DNA of 64,000 bases from Thermomonospora catenispora (lineage in GTDB: Bacteria; Actinomycetota; Actinomycetes; Streptosporangiales; Streptosporangiaceae): the NCBI RefSeq assembly GCF_006363815.1, contig NZ_RRYT01000010.1:85899-149898 (forward strand). Reading direction: 5' to 3'. A program made the position numbers and the translations under genes. Shown here in pieces: positions 17,355 to 27,234 of this stretch. Each line of letters opens with the position of its first letter. Within the stretch, counting starts at the first letter, position 1. The notes below the pieces were generated by a model. It ran no database searches, was not told the DNA's origin, and was given only the letters and a program-made list of their open reading frames with translations.

Positions 17355-17771
17355 GTGAGCGTGGCGGAGGGGCGTCCCGGAGGGCGGTCGCTGGGCCGCG
17401 TGCTGGTGGTGGACGACGACGAGGTCATCCGGCAACTCATCGCGGTGAACCTCCAGCTGGAGGGATTCGAGGTGGCCACCGCGGTGGACGGGCAGGACTG
17501 CCTGGACAAGGTGGCCGAGGTGGCGCCGGACGTGATCACGCTGGACGTGATGATGCCGCGGCTGGACGGGTGGGTGACCGCGGTCCGGCTGCGGGAGGAT
17601 CCGGCGACGCGGCACATCGGAGTGGTGATGATCACCGCGCGGGCGCAGGACCACGACGTGCGGCGGGGACACGAGATCGGGGTGGACGCCTACATCACCA
17701 AGCCGTTCGACCCCAACGACCTCATCCGGACGGTGCGGGAGCTGGCCGCCGCCAGGCGGGCGTCCACATAG
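17355..17771 (+). CDS. Stand-alone response-regulator receiver protein
   Basis: 138 residues forming one receiver domain and nothing else. VLVVDDDEVIRQL carries the acidic pocket (D20-D22), D64 in ITLDVMMPRLDGW is the phosphoacceptor, MITARAQ holds the switch Thr/Ser position and YITKPFDPNDL the conserved Lys at about 114. CheY-like proteins of this kind work by protein contact rather than DNA binding. No histidine kinase is adjacent. The stop lies inside the first copy of a 15-bp repeat that precedes nrtL. Confidence 0.92.
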   Translation: MSVAEGRPGGRSLGRVLVVDDDEVIRQLIAVNLQLEGFEVATAVDGQDCLDKVAEVAPDVITLDVMMPRLDGWVTAVRLREDPATRHIGVVMITARAQDHDVRRGHEIGVDAYITKPFDPNDLIRTVRELAAARRAST

Positions 17772-17802
17772 TGGTCAGCGGAGGCCTGTCCACATAGTGG
17801 TC
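17762..17802. repeat. Two 15-bp direct repeats before nrtL
   Basis: GTCCACATAGTGGTC occurs at 17762-17776 and again, exactly, at 17788-17802, a 26-bp period. Each copy is itself dyad-like (CCAC-ATA-GTGG). A -10-like TAGTCT at 17806-17811 follows directly, so the second copy lies where RNA polymerase would contact the promoter, fitting a repressor site for the nrtL-lysA transcript. Confidence 0.62.
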
Positions 17803-17818
17803 GGATAGTCTCACGCAG

Positions 17819-18574
17819 GTGACTCCGACCGAGGTGAGCGGGGCCGTCCTGGCCGCGGTCCGCGATGCCGTGCGCGACGGCGACCTGGCCGTCGACGTGC
17901 CGGACGAGGTGCCGCTGACCGCGTTCGGACCGGGGTCATACGGGACGCCGGTGGCGTTGCGGCTGGCGGCGGCGCACCGCGGGTCCGCGCCGGAGATCGC
18001 CGACGCGATCGCCGGGCGGCTGGCGGGCCGGCCGGAGATCGCCGAGGCCCGGGTCAACGGCCCCGGGTTCCTGACCGTGGTGGTGGAGCGGCCGGGGGCG
18101 CTGGCCGCCGGGATCCTCGCCGAAGGCCCCTCCTACGGGCGCGTGGACGGCGTCGCCCTGAGCGGGGGCTGGCCGGACCGGCCGAGGACCTTCGACAATC
18201 CGGGGTTCTCGGTGCGGTACGCCTACGCCCGGGCGGCGGCGATCCGACGCCGGGCCGAGACCCTGGGAATCCCGCTCGGCGATCCGGGGTTGCTCCGAGA
18301 AAGGGACGAGGGGGTCCTGCTGGCGACGCTGGCGGAGCTGCCCGGCCGCGCGGCCCAGGCGGCGCGCGAGAGGGACCCTCGTCCGCTGCAGCGCCATCTG
18401 GAGCGGGTGGCCGACGCCTTCCACCGCGTGTACGAGCACTGCCCGGCGCTGCCCGTCGGCGATGAGAGACCCGGGGCGATGCACGCCGCCCGCCGCACGC
18501 TGGCGGAGGCGGTGCGCGTCGCCCTCGCAGGCGCCCTGAACATGATCGGCGAGAGTCCTAGAGAGCGGATATGA
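17819..18574 (+). CDS. nrtL: ArgS-related anticodon-binding protein NrtL
   Basis: 251 residues related to the two ends of arginyl-tRNA synthetase. The N-terminal half (about 20-95) resembles its additional domain, including [12 protein letters not shown], and the C-terminal half is the DALR anticodon-binding domain, with [18 protein letters not shown], then [16 protein letters not shown] and [17 protein letters not shown]. The class I catalytic fold with HIGH and KMSKS is absent, so it cannot charge tRNA. This is the known no-tRNA-ligase family encoded upstream of lysA in actinobacteria; its role is not established. A -10-like TAGTCT about 7 bp before the GTG and the absence of a Shine-Dalgarno sequence suggest a leaderless start. 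lysA begins 17 bp later. Confidence 0.87.
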   Translation: MTPTEVSGAVLAAVRDAVRDGDLAVDVPDEVPLTAFGPGSYGTPVALRLAAAHRGSAPEIADAIAGRLAGRPEIAEARVNGPGFLTVVVERPGALAAGILAEGPSYGRVDGVALSGGWPDRPRTFDNPGFSVRYAYARAAAIRRRAETLGIPLGDPGLLRERDEGVLLATLAELPGRAAQAARERDPRPLQRHLERVADAFHRVYEHCPALPVGDERPGAMHAARRTLAEAVRVALAGALNMIGESPRERI

Positions 18575-18590
18575 GCAACGGAGCGGGCGA

Positions 18591-19976
18591 ATGAGCCGAG
18601 TGCATCCGGCGGGACCGCGGCATGCGGACGTGCTGCCGGAGGAGCACCCCCTGCCGCCCCCGGAGGATCTCAACCACCTCGATCCGCGGATCTGGCCGCG
18701 TTCGGCCAGGCGCGAGAACGGGGTCATGACCATCGGCGGGGTCGACGTGCGCGACCTGGCGGCCGAGTTCGGCACGCCGCTGTACGTCTACGACGAGGAG
18801 GACGTGCGCCAGCGGGCCCGCGAGTACGCGGCGGCGTTCCACGACGGCAGCGTCCACTACGCCGGCAAGGCGTTCCTGTGCACGGCCCTGGTCCGCTGGC
18901 TGGAGGAGGAGGGCCTGGGACTGGACGTGTGCACCGGCGGAGAGCTGGCGGTGGCGCTGGCCGCCGGGTTCCCCACCGAGAAGATCACGCTGCACGGCAG
19001 CAACAAGTCCGTCGCCGAGCTGTCCCGGGCGCTGGACGTCGGCGTCGGCCGGATCGTGGTCGACAGCTTCGAGGAGATCGCCCGGCTCGGCCATCTCGCG
19101 CAGGAGAAGGGCGTCCGCCCCAAGGTCATGGTCCGGGTCACCACCGGGGTCGAGGCCCACACCCACGAGTTCATCGCCACCGCGCACGACGACCAGAAGT
19201 TCGGCTTCTCCCGCACCAGCGGGGCGGCGCTGGAGGCCGTCCGCCGCGTGCTGGCGCTCGAGCAGCTCGAGCTGGTGGGCCTGCACTCCCACATCGGGTC
19301 GCAGATCTTCGACACCGACGGGTTCGAGGTGGCCGCGCACCGGCTGGCCGAGCTGCTGGTGGCGATCCGCGACGAGCACGGCGTGCAGCTGCCCGAGCTG
19401 GACCTGGGCGGCGGCTACGGCATCGCCTACGTGCCCGGCGACGAGCCGCACGACCCCAAGGAGATCGCCGACGGCCTGCGCCGGATCGTCACCCGGGAGT
19501 GCCGCGCCTACGGGCTGGCCGTGCCGCGCATCACGGTCGAGCCGGGACGGGCGATCGTCGGCCCCGGCGGGGTTACCCTGTACGAAGTCGGCACCGTCAA
19601 AGACGTCGAGGGCCTGCGCACGTACGTCTCGGTGGACGGCGGGATGAGCGACAATCTGCGGACCGCCCTGTACGGGGCGGAGTACACCGCTGTGCTGGCC
19701 AGTCGTACCTCGACGGCCGGCCCCATGCTGAGCAGGCTCGTCGGCAAGCACTGCGAGAGCGGCGACATCGTCGTGCGCGATCTGTGGCTGCCGCAGGACC
19801 TGGCTCCCGGCGATGTCGTGGCGGTGGCCGCGACCGGTGCTTACTGTCGATCGATGTCCAGTAACTACAACTTCGTCCCGCGACCGGCGGTGGTGGCGGT
19901 ACGGGACGGCCGGGCACGGGTCCTCATCCGGCGGGAGACCGAGGACGATCTGCTCCGGCTCGATGCGGAGGTATAG
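18591..19976 (+). CDS. lysA: Diaminopimelate decarboxylase
   Basis: 461 residues. This PLP enzyme converts meso-diaminopimelate to L-lysine, the last step of the pathway. HYAGKAFLC holds the Schiff-base lysine (K93). [12 protein letters not shown] is the glycine-rich phosphate loop, and HCESGD near 388 carries the conserved active-site cysteine contributed across the dimer. The N-terminal 40 residues before the barrel are typical of actinobacteria. GGAG stands before ATG 18591. hom starts 3 bp after the stop, so lysine and threonine genes form one operon. Confidence 0.96.
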   Translation: MSRVHPAGPRHADVLPEEHPLPPPEDLNHLDPRIWPRSARRENGVMTIGGVDVRDLAAEFGTPLYVYDEEDVRQRAREYAAAFHDGSVHYAGKAFLCTALVRWLEEEGLGLDVCTGGELAVALAAGFPTEKITLHGSNKSVAELSRALDVGVGRIVVDSFEEIARLGHLAQEKGVRPKVMVRVTTGVEAHTHEFIATAHDDQKFGFSRTSGAALEAVRRVLALEQLELVGLHSHIGSQIFDTDGFEVAAHRLAELLVAIRDEHGVQLPELDLGGGYGIAYVPGDEPHDPKEIADGLRRIVTRECRAYGLAVPRITVEPGRAIVGPGGVTLYEVGTVKDVEGLRTYVSVDGGMSDNLRTALYGAEYTAVLASRTSTAGPMLSRLVGKHCESGDIVVRDLWLPQDLAPGDVVAVAATGAYCRSMSSNYNFVPRPAVVAVRDGRARVLIRRETEDDLLRLDAEV

Positions 19977-19979
19977 AGG

Positions 19980-21287
19980 GTGAAACCCTTGCGGGTGGCC
20001 CTGCTGGGCTGCGGAACCGTCGGTTCCGAAGTGGTCAGGCTGCTGCACGAGCAGGCCGCCGACCTGACGGCACGGATCGGCGCCCCCCTGGAGCTGGCCG
20101 GCGTGGCGGTGCGGCGGATCGACAAGGCCCGCGCGCATGTGACGCCGGACCTGCTGACCACCGACGCCATGAGCCTGGTCACCCGCGAGGACGTGGACAT
20201 CGTGGTCGAGGTGATCGGCGGCATCGAGCCGGCCCGCTCGCTGCTGCTGGCCGCGATGAAGTCCGGCAAGTCGGTGGTCACCGCCAACAAGGCGCTGCTG
20301 GCCGAGGACGGCGAGACGATCTTCGGCGCGGCCCGCGAGTACGGGGCCGACCTGTACTACGAGGCCGCGGTGGCGGGCGCCATCCCGCTGCTGCGGCCGC
20401 TGCGCGAGTCGCTGGTCGGCGACCACGTCAAACGGGTCATCGGCATCGTCAACGGCACCACCAACTACATCCTCGACCGGATGGACGCCCACGGCGCCTC
20501 GTTCGTCGACGCGCTGGAGGAGGCCCAGAGCCTCGGATACGCCGAGGCCGACCCGACCGCCGACGTGGAGGGCTTCGACGCGGCGGCCAAGGCGGCGATC
20601 CTGGCGCAGCTGGCGTTCCACACCCCGGTCTCGGCCGCCGACGTGCACCGCGAGGGCATCACCGAGGTCACCTCCGCCGACGTGGCGGGGGCCAAGGCGA
20701 TGAACAGCGTGGTCAAGCTGCTGGCGATCTGCGAGCGGGTGCCGGACGCCGACGGCTCGGGCAACGGACGGGGCGTGTCGGTGCGGGTGTACCCGGCGAT
20801 GATCCCGCGGTCGCATCCGCTGGCCAGCGTCCGCGAGGCCTACAACGCGGTGTTCGTGGAGGCCGAGTCGGCCGGGTCGCTGATGTTCTACGGGGCCGGG
20901 GCCGGGGGCGCGCCGACCGCCTCGGCCGTGCTCGGCGACCTGGTCGCGGTGGCCCGCAACCGGGTCGGCGGCACGCGCGGCCCGGTCGAGGTGACCTACG
21001 CCGAGCTGCCGGTCCTGCCGATGGGCGAGACCGTCACCCGGTACTACATCCAGCTCGACGTGGCCGACCGCTCCGGCGTGCTGGCGCAGGTCGCCGAGCT
21101 GTTCGCCCGGCACGACGTGTCGATCCAGGCCGTCCAGCAGGACGGCCGGGGCGAGGACGCCCAGCTGGTCATCGTCACGCACCGGGCTCCGGACGCGGCG
21201 CTGGCCGCGACCGTGGAGGAGCTGCGCCGCCTGGACATCGTCCGCGAGGTGGCCAGCGTGATGCGCGTCGAGGCCGACGACGCGTGA
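19980..21287 (+). CDS. hom: Homoserine dehydrogenase
   Basis: 435 residues from GTG 19980, 3 bp behind lysA. It reduces aspartate semialdehyde to homoserine, the branch point toward threonine and methionine. The NAD(P)-binding [10 protein letters not shown] is at about 11-20, the catalytic core includes [12 protein letters not shown] and [14 protein letters not shown] with the conserved [20 protein letters not shown], and a C-terminal ACT domain ([31 protein letters not shown]) allows feedback control by threonine. Confidence 0.97.
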   Translation: MKPLRVALLGCGTVGSEVVRLLHEQAADLTARIGAPLELAGVAVRRIDKARAHVTPDLLTTDAMSLVTREDVDIVVEVIGGIEPARSLLLAAMKSGKSVVTANKALLAEDGETIFGAAREYGADLYYEAAVAGAIPLLRPLRESLVGDHVKRVIGIVNGTTNYILDRMDAHGASFVDALEEAQSLGYAEADPTADVEGFDAAAKAAILAQLAFHTPVSAADVHREGITEVTSADVAGAKAMNSVVKLLAICERVPDADGSGNGRGVSVRVYPAMIPRSHPLASVREAYNAVFVEAESAGSLMFYGAGAGGAPTASAVLGDLVAVARNRVGGTRGPVEVTYAELPVLPMGETVTRYYIQLDVADRSGVLAQVAELFARHDVSIQAVQQDGRGEDAQLVIVTHRAPDAALAATVEELRRLDIVREVASVMRVEADDA

Positions 21288-21301
21288 GGCAGCGATCACA
21301 C

Positions 21302-21324
21302 TAGACTGCGGCGCGACGCCGCAG
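21302..21324 (+). promoter_or_regulatory. -10-like element and tight hairpin before thrC
   Basis: TAGACT (21302-21307) resembles an actinobacterial -10 box. Directly overlapping it, CTGCGGCG (21306-21313), loop CGA, CGCCGCAG (21317-21324) forms an 8-bp stem. The 61-bp hom-thrC gap is the only sizeable gap in the operon and may hold an internal promoter or a processing site. Confidence 0.4.
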
Positions 21325-21348
21325 GTCATCACCATCGTGGGGGATCGT

Positions 21349-22407
21349 ATGAACAGGGCTTGGCGCGGCCTCATCAACGAGTACCGCGACCGGCTCCCGG
21401 TGACCGACGCCACGCCCGTCGTCACCCTGCTCGAGGGCGGCACTCCGCTGCTGCCCGCCGACCGGATCTCCCGGCTCACCGGCTGCGAGGTCTATCTGAA
21501 GGTGGAGGGCGCCAACCCCACCGGTTCGTTCAAGGACCGCGGCATGACGGTGGCGATCAGCAAGGCCGCCGAGGAGGGGGCCAAGGCCGTCATCTGCGCC
21601 TCCACCGGCAACACCTCCGCGTCGGCGGCCGCCTACGCGGTCCGCGCCGGCATGACGTGCGCCGTGCTGGTGCCGCAGGGCAAGATCGCCATGGGCAAGC
21701 TGGCGCAGGCGCTGGTGCACGGTGCGAAGCTGCTGCAGGTGGACGGCAACTTCGACGACTGCCTGGAGCTGGCCCGCAAGCTCGCCGTGGACTATCCGGT
21801 GGCGCTGGTCAACTCGGTGAACAGGTACCGCCTGGAGGGCCAGAAGACCGCCGCGTTCGAGATCGTCGACGCCCTCGGCGACGCCCCGGACGTGCACTGC
21901 CTGCCCGTCGGCAACGCCGGCAACATCTCCGCCTACTGGATGGGCTACACCGAGTACGCCGCCGACGGGGTCGCCTCCAAGACCCCGCGGATGCTCGGCT
22001 TCCAGGCCAGCGGCGCCGCCCCGTTCGTCAAGGGCGGGCCGGTGCGCAGGCCGCAGACCATCGCCACCGCGATCCGGATCGGCAATCCGGCCTCCTGGGA
22101 TCTGGCGATCGCCGCCCGCGACGAGTCCGGCGGCGCCATCTCCTCGGTCACCGACCGGCAGATCCTGGCCGCCTACCGGCTGCTGGCCCGGGAGGAGGGC
22201 GTGTTCGTCGAGCCCGCCTCCGCCGCCAGCGTCGCCGGCATCCTGCAGGCCTGCGAACAGGGCCTCGTCGAGCCCGGCAGCCGCGTGGTCTGCACGGTCA
22301 CCGGGAACGGGCTGAAGGACCCCGACTGGGCCATCGCCGGGGCCCCCGCCCCCACCACCGTCAAGGCCGACGCCCACGCCGCGGCCTCCTCCCTCGGCCT
22401 GGCATGA
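21349..22407 (+). CDS. thrC: Threonine synthase
   Basis: 352 residues from ATG 21349, preferred over the upstream GTG because GGGGG lies 5-6 bp before it and because family members begin with this [14 protein letters not shown] sequence. The PLP enzyme turns O-phosphohomoserine into threonine. TGSFKDRGM contains the PLP lysine (K62), [13 protein letters not shown] binds the substrate, and [19 protein letters not shown] the cofactor phosphate. It belongs to the short prokaryotic class without the N-terminal extension. Its TGA overlaps the thrB start. Confidence 0.97.
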   Translation: MNRAWRGLINEYRDRLPVTDATPVVTLLEGGTPLLPADRISRLTGCEVYLKVEGANPTGSFKDRGMTVAISKAAEEGAKAVICASTGNTSASAAAYAVRAGMTCAVLVPQGKIAMGKLAQALVHGAKLLQVDGNFDDCLELARKLAVDYPVALVNSVNRYRLEGQKTAAFEIVDALGDAPDVHCLPVGNAGNISAYWMGYTEYAADGVASKTPRMLGFQASGAAPFVKGGPVRRPQTIATAIRIGNPASWDLAIAARDESGGAISSVTDRQILAAYRLLAREEGVFVEPASAASVAGILQACEQGLVEPGSRVVCTVTGNGLKDPDWAIAGAPAPTTVKADAHAAASSLGLA

Positions 22408-23339
22408 GCCGGGCGTGGGGACGGCGGGCCTCGGTCCGCGTGCCGGCGACCAGCGCCAATCTGGGGCCGGGGTTCGATGCGCTGGGGCTGGCGCTGACGC
22501 TGCACGACGAGGTGACCGTCGAGATCACCGAGGGCGGGCTGGTCGTCGAGGTGGACGGCGAGGGCGCCCGGGAGCTGTCCCGGCGGGGCGAGCGGCACCT
22601 GATCGTGCGGGTGCTGCGGCGGGCCTTCGAGCGGATCGACGAGCTGGCCGGATCCGGCCTGGGCCAGCCGCCGGGGCTGCGGCTGTCGTGCGTCAACCGG
22701 ATCCCGCACAGCCGTGGGCTGGGCTCGTCCTCGGCGGCGATCGTCGCCGGGATCGTCGCGGCCCGGGCGCTGCATCCGCACGGCGGGGTGCTGGACGATG
22801 CGGCGGCGCTGGCGCTGGCCACCGAGATCGAGGGGCATCCCGACAACGTCGCGCCGTGCCTGTACGGCGGACTCACCATCGCCTGGAGCGGCCCCGAGGG
22901 GGCGCGGGCGGTGCGGCTGGACCTGGACCGCCGGGTCGTCGTGTTCGTCCCCGACCGCACGCTGGCCACCGAACGGGCCCGCGGGCTGCTGCCGCAGACG
23001 GTGCCGCACGCGGACGCGGCCGCCAACGCGGGCCGGGCGGCGCTGCTGATCGCGGCGCTGACCCAGGGCTGGGACGACCCCCGCGTGCTGCTGGCCGCCA
23101 CCGAGGACCGGCTGCACCAGGGCTATCGCGCGCCGGCCATGCCGGAGTCGGCGGAGCTGGTCGACCGGCTGCGCGCGGCGGGGATCCCCGCCGTGATCTC
23201 CGGAGCCGGGCCCACTGTCCTGGCGTTCACAACCCTCTCACGCGTTGATTCGATACGTCCGGAAGTGGGTAATGGGTGGCTCAAACGCCCGTTGAACGTC
23301 GACCCCCATGGCGCATGCGTCGATCCGCCTGCGTCGTGA
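22404..23339 (+). CDS. thrB: Homoserine kinase
   Basis: 311 residues. The ATG at 22404 overlaps the thrC stop (ATGA), indicating coupled translation. A GHMP-superfamily kinase phosphorylating homoserine: [21 protein letters not shown] opens the protein, the ATP loop [16 protein letters not shown] lies near 98-113, and the C-terminal [11 protein letters not shown] is the third GHMP motif. [13 protein letters not shown] follows the family consensus. It is the last gene of the nrtL-lysA-hom-thrC-thrB cluster. Confidence 0.95.
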   Translation: MSRAWGRRASVRVPATSANLGPGFDALGLALTLHDEVTVEITEGGLVVEVDGEGARELSRRGERHLIVRVLRRAFERIDELAGSGLGQPPGLRLSCVNRIPHSRGLGSSSAAIVAGIVAARALHPHGGVLDDAAALALATEIEGHPDNVAPCLYGGLTIAWSGPEGARAVRLDLDRRVVVFVPDRTLATERARGLLPQTVPHADAAANAGRAALLIAALTQGWDDPRVLLAATEDRLHQGYRAPAMPESAELVDRLRAAGIPAVISGAGPTVLAFTTLSRVDSIRPEVGNGWLKRPLNVDPHGACVDPPAS

Positions 23340-23718
23340 CACGGCGAGGACTTCGAACTCTGGGGAATAGCAGTGCGCTCGGGTGATGTTAGGCTGAATA
23401 GCGCACCAGATGCCCCGCTCGGGGCCGGGTGCTCGTCAGCCACGCATCGTCAGGTCGGCCCTCGTGCCACGCCTGCTCCGCGCATGTGGCTCCCCGACAT
23501 CGCGAGTTCCCGTCATTCGGCGTCTCGGCAGAGCCTCACACGAGGCAGGATCGGGGATGGCGCGAGAACCGTCCCGACCATCATCTGGCTGTGTCCAGAC
23601 ATCGCCGATGGCGACCCCATCGTGATCGGCAGAGTTCGATCTGGCGCCCCCGCCGGATCGCATCATCGGGTTGCCTGGCCGACGAGGGCCAACACCCGCT
23701 CCCTGGGAAGGACCCTTA
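23340..23718 (+). promoter_or_regulatory. rho promoter and leader region, no gene
   Basis: 379 bp separate thrB from rho. TAGGCT at 23390-23395 in an AT-richer patch is a plausible -10 box and would give a leader of about 320 nt. I see no convincing small gene and no well-formed long stem. Long rho leaders serve in autogenous Rho control in other bacteria; that function here is inference. The last 15 bp hold the ribosome site GGAAGGA at 23705-23711. Confidence 0.45.
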
Positions 23719-25656
23719 GTGAGCGAATCCAGCGAACTCCTTACGGACGCTGCTAGCCCTGCAGCAAAGACCCCGACGAGCCGTTCGGAGCAGACGACCA
23801 CCTCACGGCGTCGGCGTTCCGGCACCGGCCTGTCGGCGTTGGTGCTGCCCGAGCTGAGGGCGCTGGCGTCTCAGCTCGGCATCACCGGCATCGCCGGCAT
23901 GCGCAAGAGTCAGCTCATCGCGGCCATCGAAGCCAAGCAGGGCGGCCCCGTCGCCGCCGAGAAGCCCGCCGCTGACAAGTCCGCGGACAAGGCCGCGGAC
24001 AAGGCCGGCAAGCCCGCCGCCGACCCCGCCGCCGACGGTGCGGGCGCCGCTCCCGCCGAGCAGCCGAAGGCCGACAAGCCCGCCGCGCAGGCCGCGGAGG
24101 CCGCGACCGGCTCCGAAGAGTCCAAGGCCGACACCGAGACCCGTTCGACGCGGACCCGCCGCCGTTCGACCAGGCGCGAGGAGGGCGGCGAGGAGCAGCC
24201 GGCCGCCGAGGAGAAGGCGGACAAGGCCGACGAGCAGCCCGCCGACAAGAGCGGTGAGGGCGCCGACAAGCAGGCCGAACGGGGCGAGCGCGGGCAGACC
24301 TCGGGCGAGAACGGCGACGGCGGCGGTCGCGAGGGCCGCCAGCGCAACCGCAACCGGGATCGCGGCGAGCAGGGGAGCCAGCGCAACCGCAACCAGCAGA
24401 ACGGCTCCTCCGAGGAGGAGAGCGGCGAGAGCGGCCGCAGCCGCCGGAGCCGTCGCTTCCGGGAGCGCAACCGCGGCCGCGGCCGGGGCGACCGCTACGA
24501 GGAGCCGGTGATCAACGAGGACGACGTGCTGATCCCGGTGGCCGGCATCCTCGACATCCTCGACAACTACGCGTTCGTCCGCACCACCGGCTACCTGCCC
24601 GGTCCCAACGACGTGTACGTCTCCCTCTCCCAGGTCCGCAAGTACGGGCTGCGCAAGGGCGACGTGATCACCGGTGCGGTGCGTCAGCCGCGCGAGGGCG
24701 AGCGGCGGGAGAAGTTCAACGCGCTGGTCCGCCTGGACACCGTCAACGGGATGGAGCCCGAGCAGGCCAAGAACCGCGTCGAGTTCTCCAAGCTCACCCC
24801 GCTGTACCCGCAGGAGCGGCTGCGTCTGGAGACCGAGCCGGGGGTGCTGACCACACGGATCATCGACCTGGTCTCCCCGATCGGCAAGGGCCAGCGCGGT
24901 CTGATCGTCTCGCCGCCCAAGGCCGGCAAGACCATGGTGCTCCAGGCGATCGCCAACGCGATCACCAAGAACAACCCCGAGTGCCACCTGATGGTCGTGC
25001 TGGTCGACGAGCGGCCCGAAGAGGTCACCGACATGCAGCGGTCGGTCAAGGGCGAGGTCATCCACTCGACCTTCGACCGTCCCGCCGAGGACCACACCAC
25101 GGTCGCCGAGCTGGCCATCGAGCGGGCCAAGCGGCTGGTGGAGCTGGGGCACGACGTGGTCGTGCTGCTGGACTCCATCACCCGGCTTGGCCGCGCCTAC
25201 AACCTGGCGGCTCCGGCGTCCGGCCGGATCCTGTCCGGCGGTGTGGACTCCACCGCGCTGTACCCGCCCAAGCGGTTCTTCGGCGCGGCCCGCAACATCG
25301 AGAACGGCGGCTCGCTGACCATCCTCGCCACCGCCCTGGTGGAGACCGGGTCCCGCATGGACGAGGTCATCTTCGAGGAGTTCAAGGGCACCGGCAACAT
25401 GGAGCTGAAGCTCAACCGCCAGCTCGCCGACAAGCGGATCTTCCCGGCGGTGGACGTGGAGGCCTCCGGCACCCGCAAGGAGGAGATCCTCATGTCCCCC
25501 GAGGAGCTGCGCATCGTCTGGCAGCTCCGCCGGGTGCTGCACGCCCTGGACACTCAGCAGGCCCTGGAGCTCCTCATCGAGAAGATGAAGGAGACCAAGT
25601 CCAACGCCGAGTTCCTCCTCCAGGTGCAGAAGACCACCGTCGCCGACCGCGACTAG
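23719..25656 (+). CDS. rho: Transcription termination factor Rho, with long N-terminal insert
   Basis: 645 residues from GTG 23719, 7 bp behind GGAAGGA. Rho is the hexameric RNA-dependent ATPase that releases transcripts. A SAP-like N-terminal subdomain ([33 protein letters not shown]) is followed by a low-complexity insert at about 75-265, first Ala/Lys/Asp/Glu-rich and then Arg/Asn/Gly-rich. The cold-shock RNA-binding domain ([29 protein letters not shown]) begins near 272, and Walker [12 protein letters not shown] near 398. Q-loop and R-loop regions follow. E. coli Rho has 419 residues; the insert is characteristic of actinobacteria and adds RNA affinity in studied cases. Confidence 0.97.
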   Translation: MSESSELLTDAASPAAKTPTSRSEQTTTSRRRRSGTGLSALVLPELRALASQLGITGIAGMRKSQLIAAIEAKQGGPVAAEKPAADKSADKAADKAGKPAADPAADGAGAAPAEQPKADKPAAQAAEAATGSEESKADTETRSTRTRRRSTRREEGGEEQPAAEEKADKADEQPADKSGEGADKQAERGERGQTSGENGDGGGREGRQRNRNRDRGEQGSQRNRNQQNGSSEEESGESGRSRRSRRFRERNRGRGRGDRYEEPVINEDDVLIPVAGILDILDNYAFVRTTGYLPGPNDVYVSLSQVRKYGLRKGDVITGAVRQPREGERREKFNALVRLDTVNGMEPEQAKNRVEFSKLTPLYPQERLRLETEPGVLTTRIIDLVSPIGKGQRGLIVSPPKAGKTMVLQAIANAITKNNPECHLMVVLVDERPEEVTDMQRSVKGEVIHSTFDRPAEDHTTVAELAIERAKRLVELGHDVVVLLDSITRLGRAYNLAAPASGRILSGGVDSTALYPPKRFFGAARNIENGGSLTILATALVETGSRMDEVIFEEFKGTGNMELKLNRQLADKRIFPAVDVEASGTRKEEILMSPEELRIVWQLRRVLHALDTQQALELLIEKMKETKSNAEFLLQVQKTTVADRD

Positions 25657-25666
25657 CCCGGGCCCG

Positions 25667-25689
25667 TGGCCGCGCCGACGGCGCGGCCA
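25667..25689 (+). terminator. Intrinsic-type hairpin after rho
   Basis: TGGCCGCGCC (25667-25676), loop GAC, GGCGCGGCCA (25680-25689) is a perfect 10-bp stem starting 11 bp after the stop codon. The motif GGCCGCGC recurs 10 bp later, allowing an alternative pairing. There is no U tract. Confidence 0.65.
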
Positions 25690-25743
25690 TGGTGCATGGC
25701 CGCGCGGCGATCGTGCCCGTCGCGCAGCGGTCGTGCCCCGGGG

Positions 25744-25762
25744 TGAGGCTAGCCCTACCTCA
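25744..25762. promoter_or_regulatory. Iron-box-like 19-bp site before the histidine kinase gene
   Basis: TGAGGCTAGCCCTACCTCA resembles the IdeR/DmdR1 box TTAGGTTAGGCTAACCTAA: 13 of 19 positions agree on this strand and 14 on the other, and the outer AGG/CCT arms are intact. It sits about 80 bp before the kinase start. Assignment to an iron regulator is a guess from consensus likeness only. Confidence 0.35.
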
Positions 25763-25839
25763 GGTGGGCGGCTCGCCGTATGGTCGCCGGCCCCGCCGTC
25801 CAGCAGGCTGGAGATATACGCGAGGACGGGAGGGTTGGT

Positions 25840-27168
25840 GTGAGCGAGACTGCGACGATGGCGATGCCGGGCGTCAGGCGTCTGGTGCTGGGCCCATGGA
25901 ATCCCTGGGCGATGGTGCGGTCGTCGCTGACCTGGCGGGCCGCGGTGTACCTGGTGACCGGCCTGGGGTTCGGACTGGCCTGGTTCATCGGCCTGGCGGT
26001 CGGGCTGACGCTGTCGCTCGCCTTGACGATCCTCTGGGTGGGGATCCCGCTGCTGGCGTTGATGATGCTGCTGTGGCGGGGCGGGGCGATGCTCGAACGG
26101 CGGCTGCTGCGGCTGGCGTTCGGGGTGACCGTGCCCGACCCCTACCGGCCGATGCCCGGCTCGGCGGGGCTGCTGGCCAAGTGGCGGGCGATGGCGGCCG
26201 ACCCGGCGACCTGGAAGGACCTGCTGTACCTGGGGCTGCGGCTGCCGGTGGGGATGGTGGAGTTCACCGTCTCGGTGGGCGTGTGGTCGGCGGCCGGTCT
26301 GCTCCTGGCCGCCCCGGTGCTCACCGTCGTCGGGGATTCCGTGGTGATCAACCTCGGGGGCCCGCTGGTCTACTCGGCCGACGATCCGCTGACCGCGCTG
26401 CCGCTGACCGCCGTGGGCGTCGTGCTGCTGCTGCCGGCGCTGTACGTGACGCGGGCGATGGCGATCCTGCACCTCGGCTACGGCGTGCTGTTGCTCGGGC
26501 CCAGCCGCGCCCAGGCCGAGCGGATCAGGCTGCAGGCCCGCGCCGAGCAGCTCCAGGCCAGCCGCGCCCGCGGGGTGGACGCCGCCGAGGCCGAACGCCG
26601 TCGGATCGAGCGCGATCTGCACGACGGCGCCCAGCAGCGGCTGCTGGCCGTCGCCATGGACATCGGCCGGGCCCGGGCCAAGCTGGAGGAGGACCCCGAG
26701 GCCGCCCGCGCCCTCATCGAGCAGGCCCATGCCGGGACCAAGGAGGCCATCGCCGAGCTCCGCGATCTGGCCCGCGGCATCTACCCGGCGATCCTCACCG
26801 ACCGCGGCCTGGACGCGGCCATCTCCGGGCTGGCCAGCCGCGCCGCGGTGCCCGTCGAGGTCGAGGTGGACCTGCCGGAGCGGCCTCCGACCGCGGTGGA
26901 GAGCATCGCCTACTTCATCGTCGCCGAGTCCCTGAGCAACATCGCCAAGTACGCCCGGGCCACCCGCGCCTCGGTCCGGGTGGCCCGCGAGGCCCAGTGG
27001 GTCGTGGTCGAGGTCACCGACGACGGGGTGGGCGGCGCCCGCGCGGTCCCCGGCGGCGGCCTGGCCGGGCTGGCCGACCGCGCCGCCACCATCGACGGCA
27101 TCCTCACCATCGACAGCCCGCCGGGCGGCCCCACCGTGATCCGGGCGGACCTGCCCTGCACCTGGTGA
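25840..27168 (+). CDS. Two-component sensor histidine kinase (HisKA_3 class)
   Basis: 442 residues from GTG 25840, behind GGGAGGG. The first 230 residues form a membrane sensor domain of the Putative_sensor type, with about four hydrophobic segments (AAVYLVTGLGFGLAWFIGLAVGL, LALTILWVGIPLLALMMLLW, a pair around 150-220). The dimerisation helix AERRRIERDLHDGAQQRLL carries the phospho-accepting His261. The ATPase part has NIAKYARAT and DDGVGGARAVPGGGLAGLADR. Signal unknown. The probable partner regulator lies next door but converges on it. Confidence 0.93.
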   Translation: MSETATMAMPGVRRLVLGPWNPWAMVRSSLTWRAAVYLVTGLGFGLAWFIGLAVGLTLSLALTILWVGIPLLALMMLLWRGGAMLERRLLRLAFGVTVPDPYRPMPGSAGLLAKWRAMAADPATWKDLLYLGLRLPVGMVEFTVSVGVWSAAGLLLAAPVLTVVGDSVVINLGGPLVYSADDPLTALPLTAVGVVLLLPALYVTRAMAILHLGYGVLLLGPSRAQAERIRLQARAEQLQASRARGVDAAEAERRRIERDLHDGAQQRLLAVAMDIGRARAKLEEDPEAARALIEQAHAGTKEAIAELRDLARGIYPAILTDRGLDAAISGLASRAAVPVEVEVDLPERPPTAVESIAYFIVAESLSNIAKYARATRASVRVAREAQWVVVEVTDDGVGGARAVPGGGLAGLADRAATIDGILTIDSPPGGPTVIRADLPCTW

Positions 27169-27173
27169 CGGAG

Positions 27174-27222
27174 GAGCCGACGGAGAGCGGGCGGCCTGCG
27201 GTCGCCCGCTCTCCGTCGGCTC
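27174..27222. terminator. 20-bp-stem bidirectional terminator between kinase and regulator
   Basis: Arms 27174-27193 and 27203-27222 are perfect 20-bp complements (starting GAGCCGACGGAG) with a 9-nt loop. It lies 5 bp after the kinase stop and 12 bp before the stop of the opposing regulator, so it serves both transcripts. Confidence 0.8.
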
Positions 27223-27234
27223 GCCTCCGGTCCG

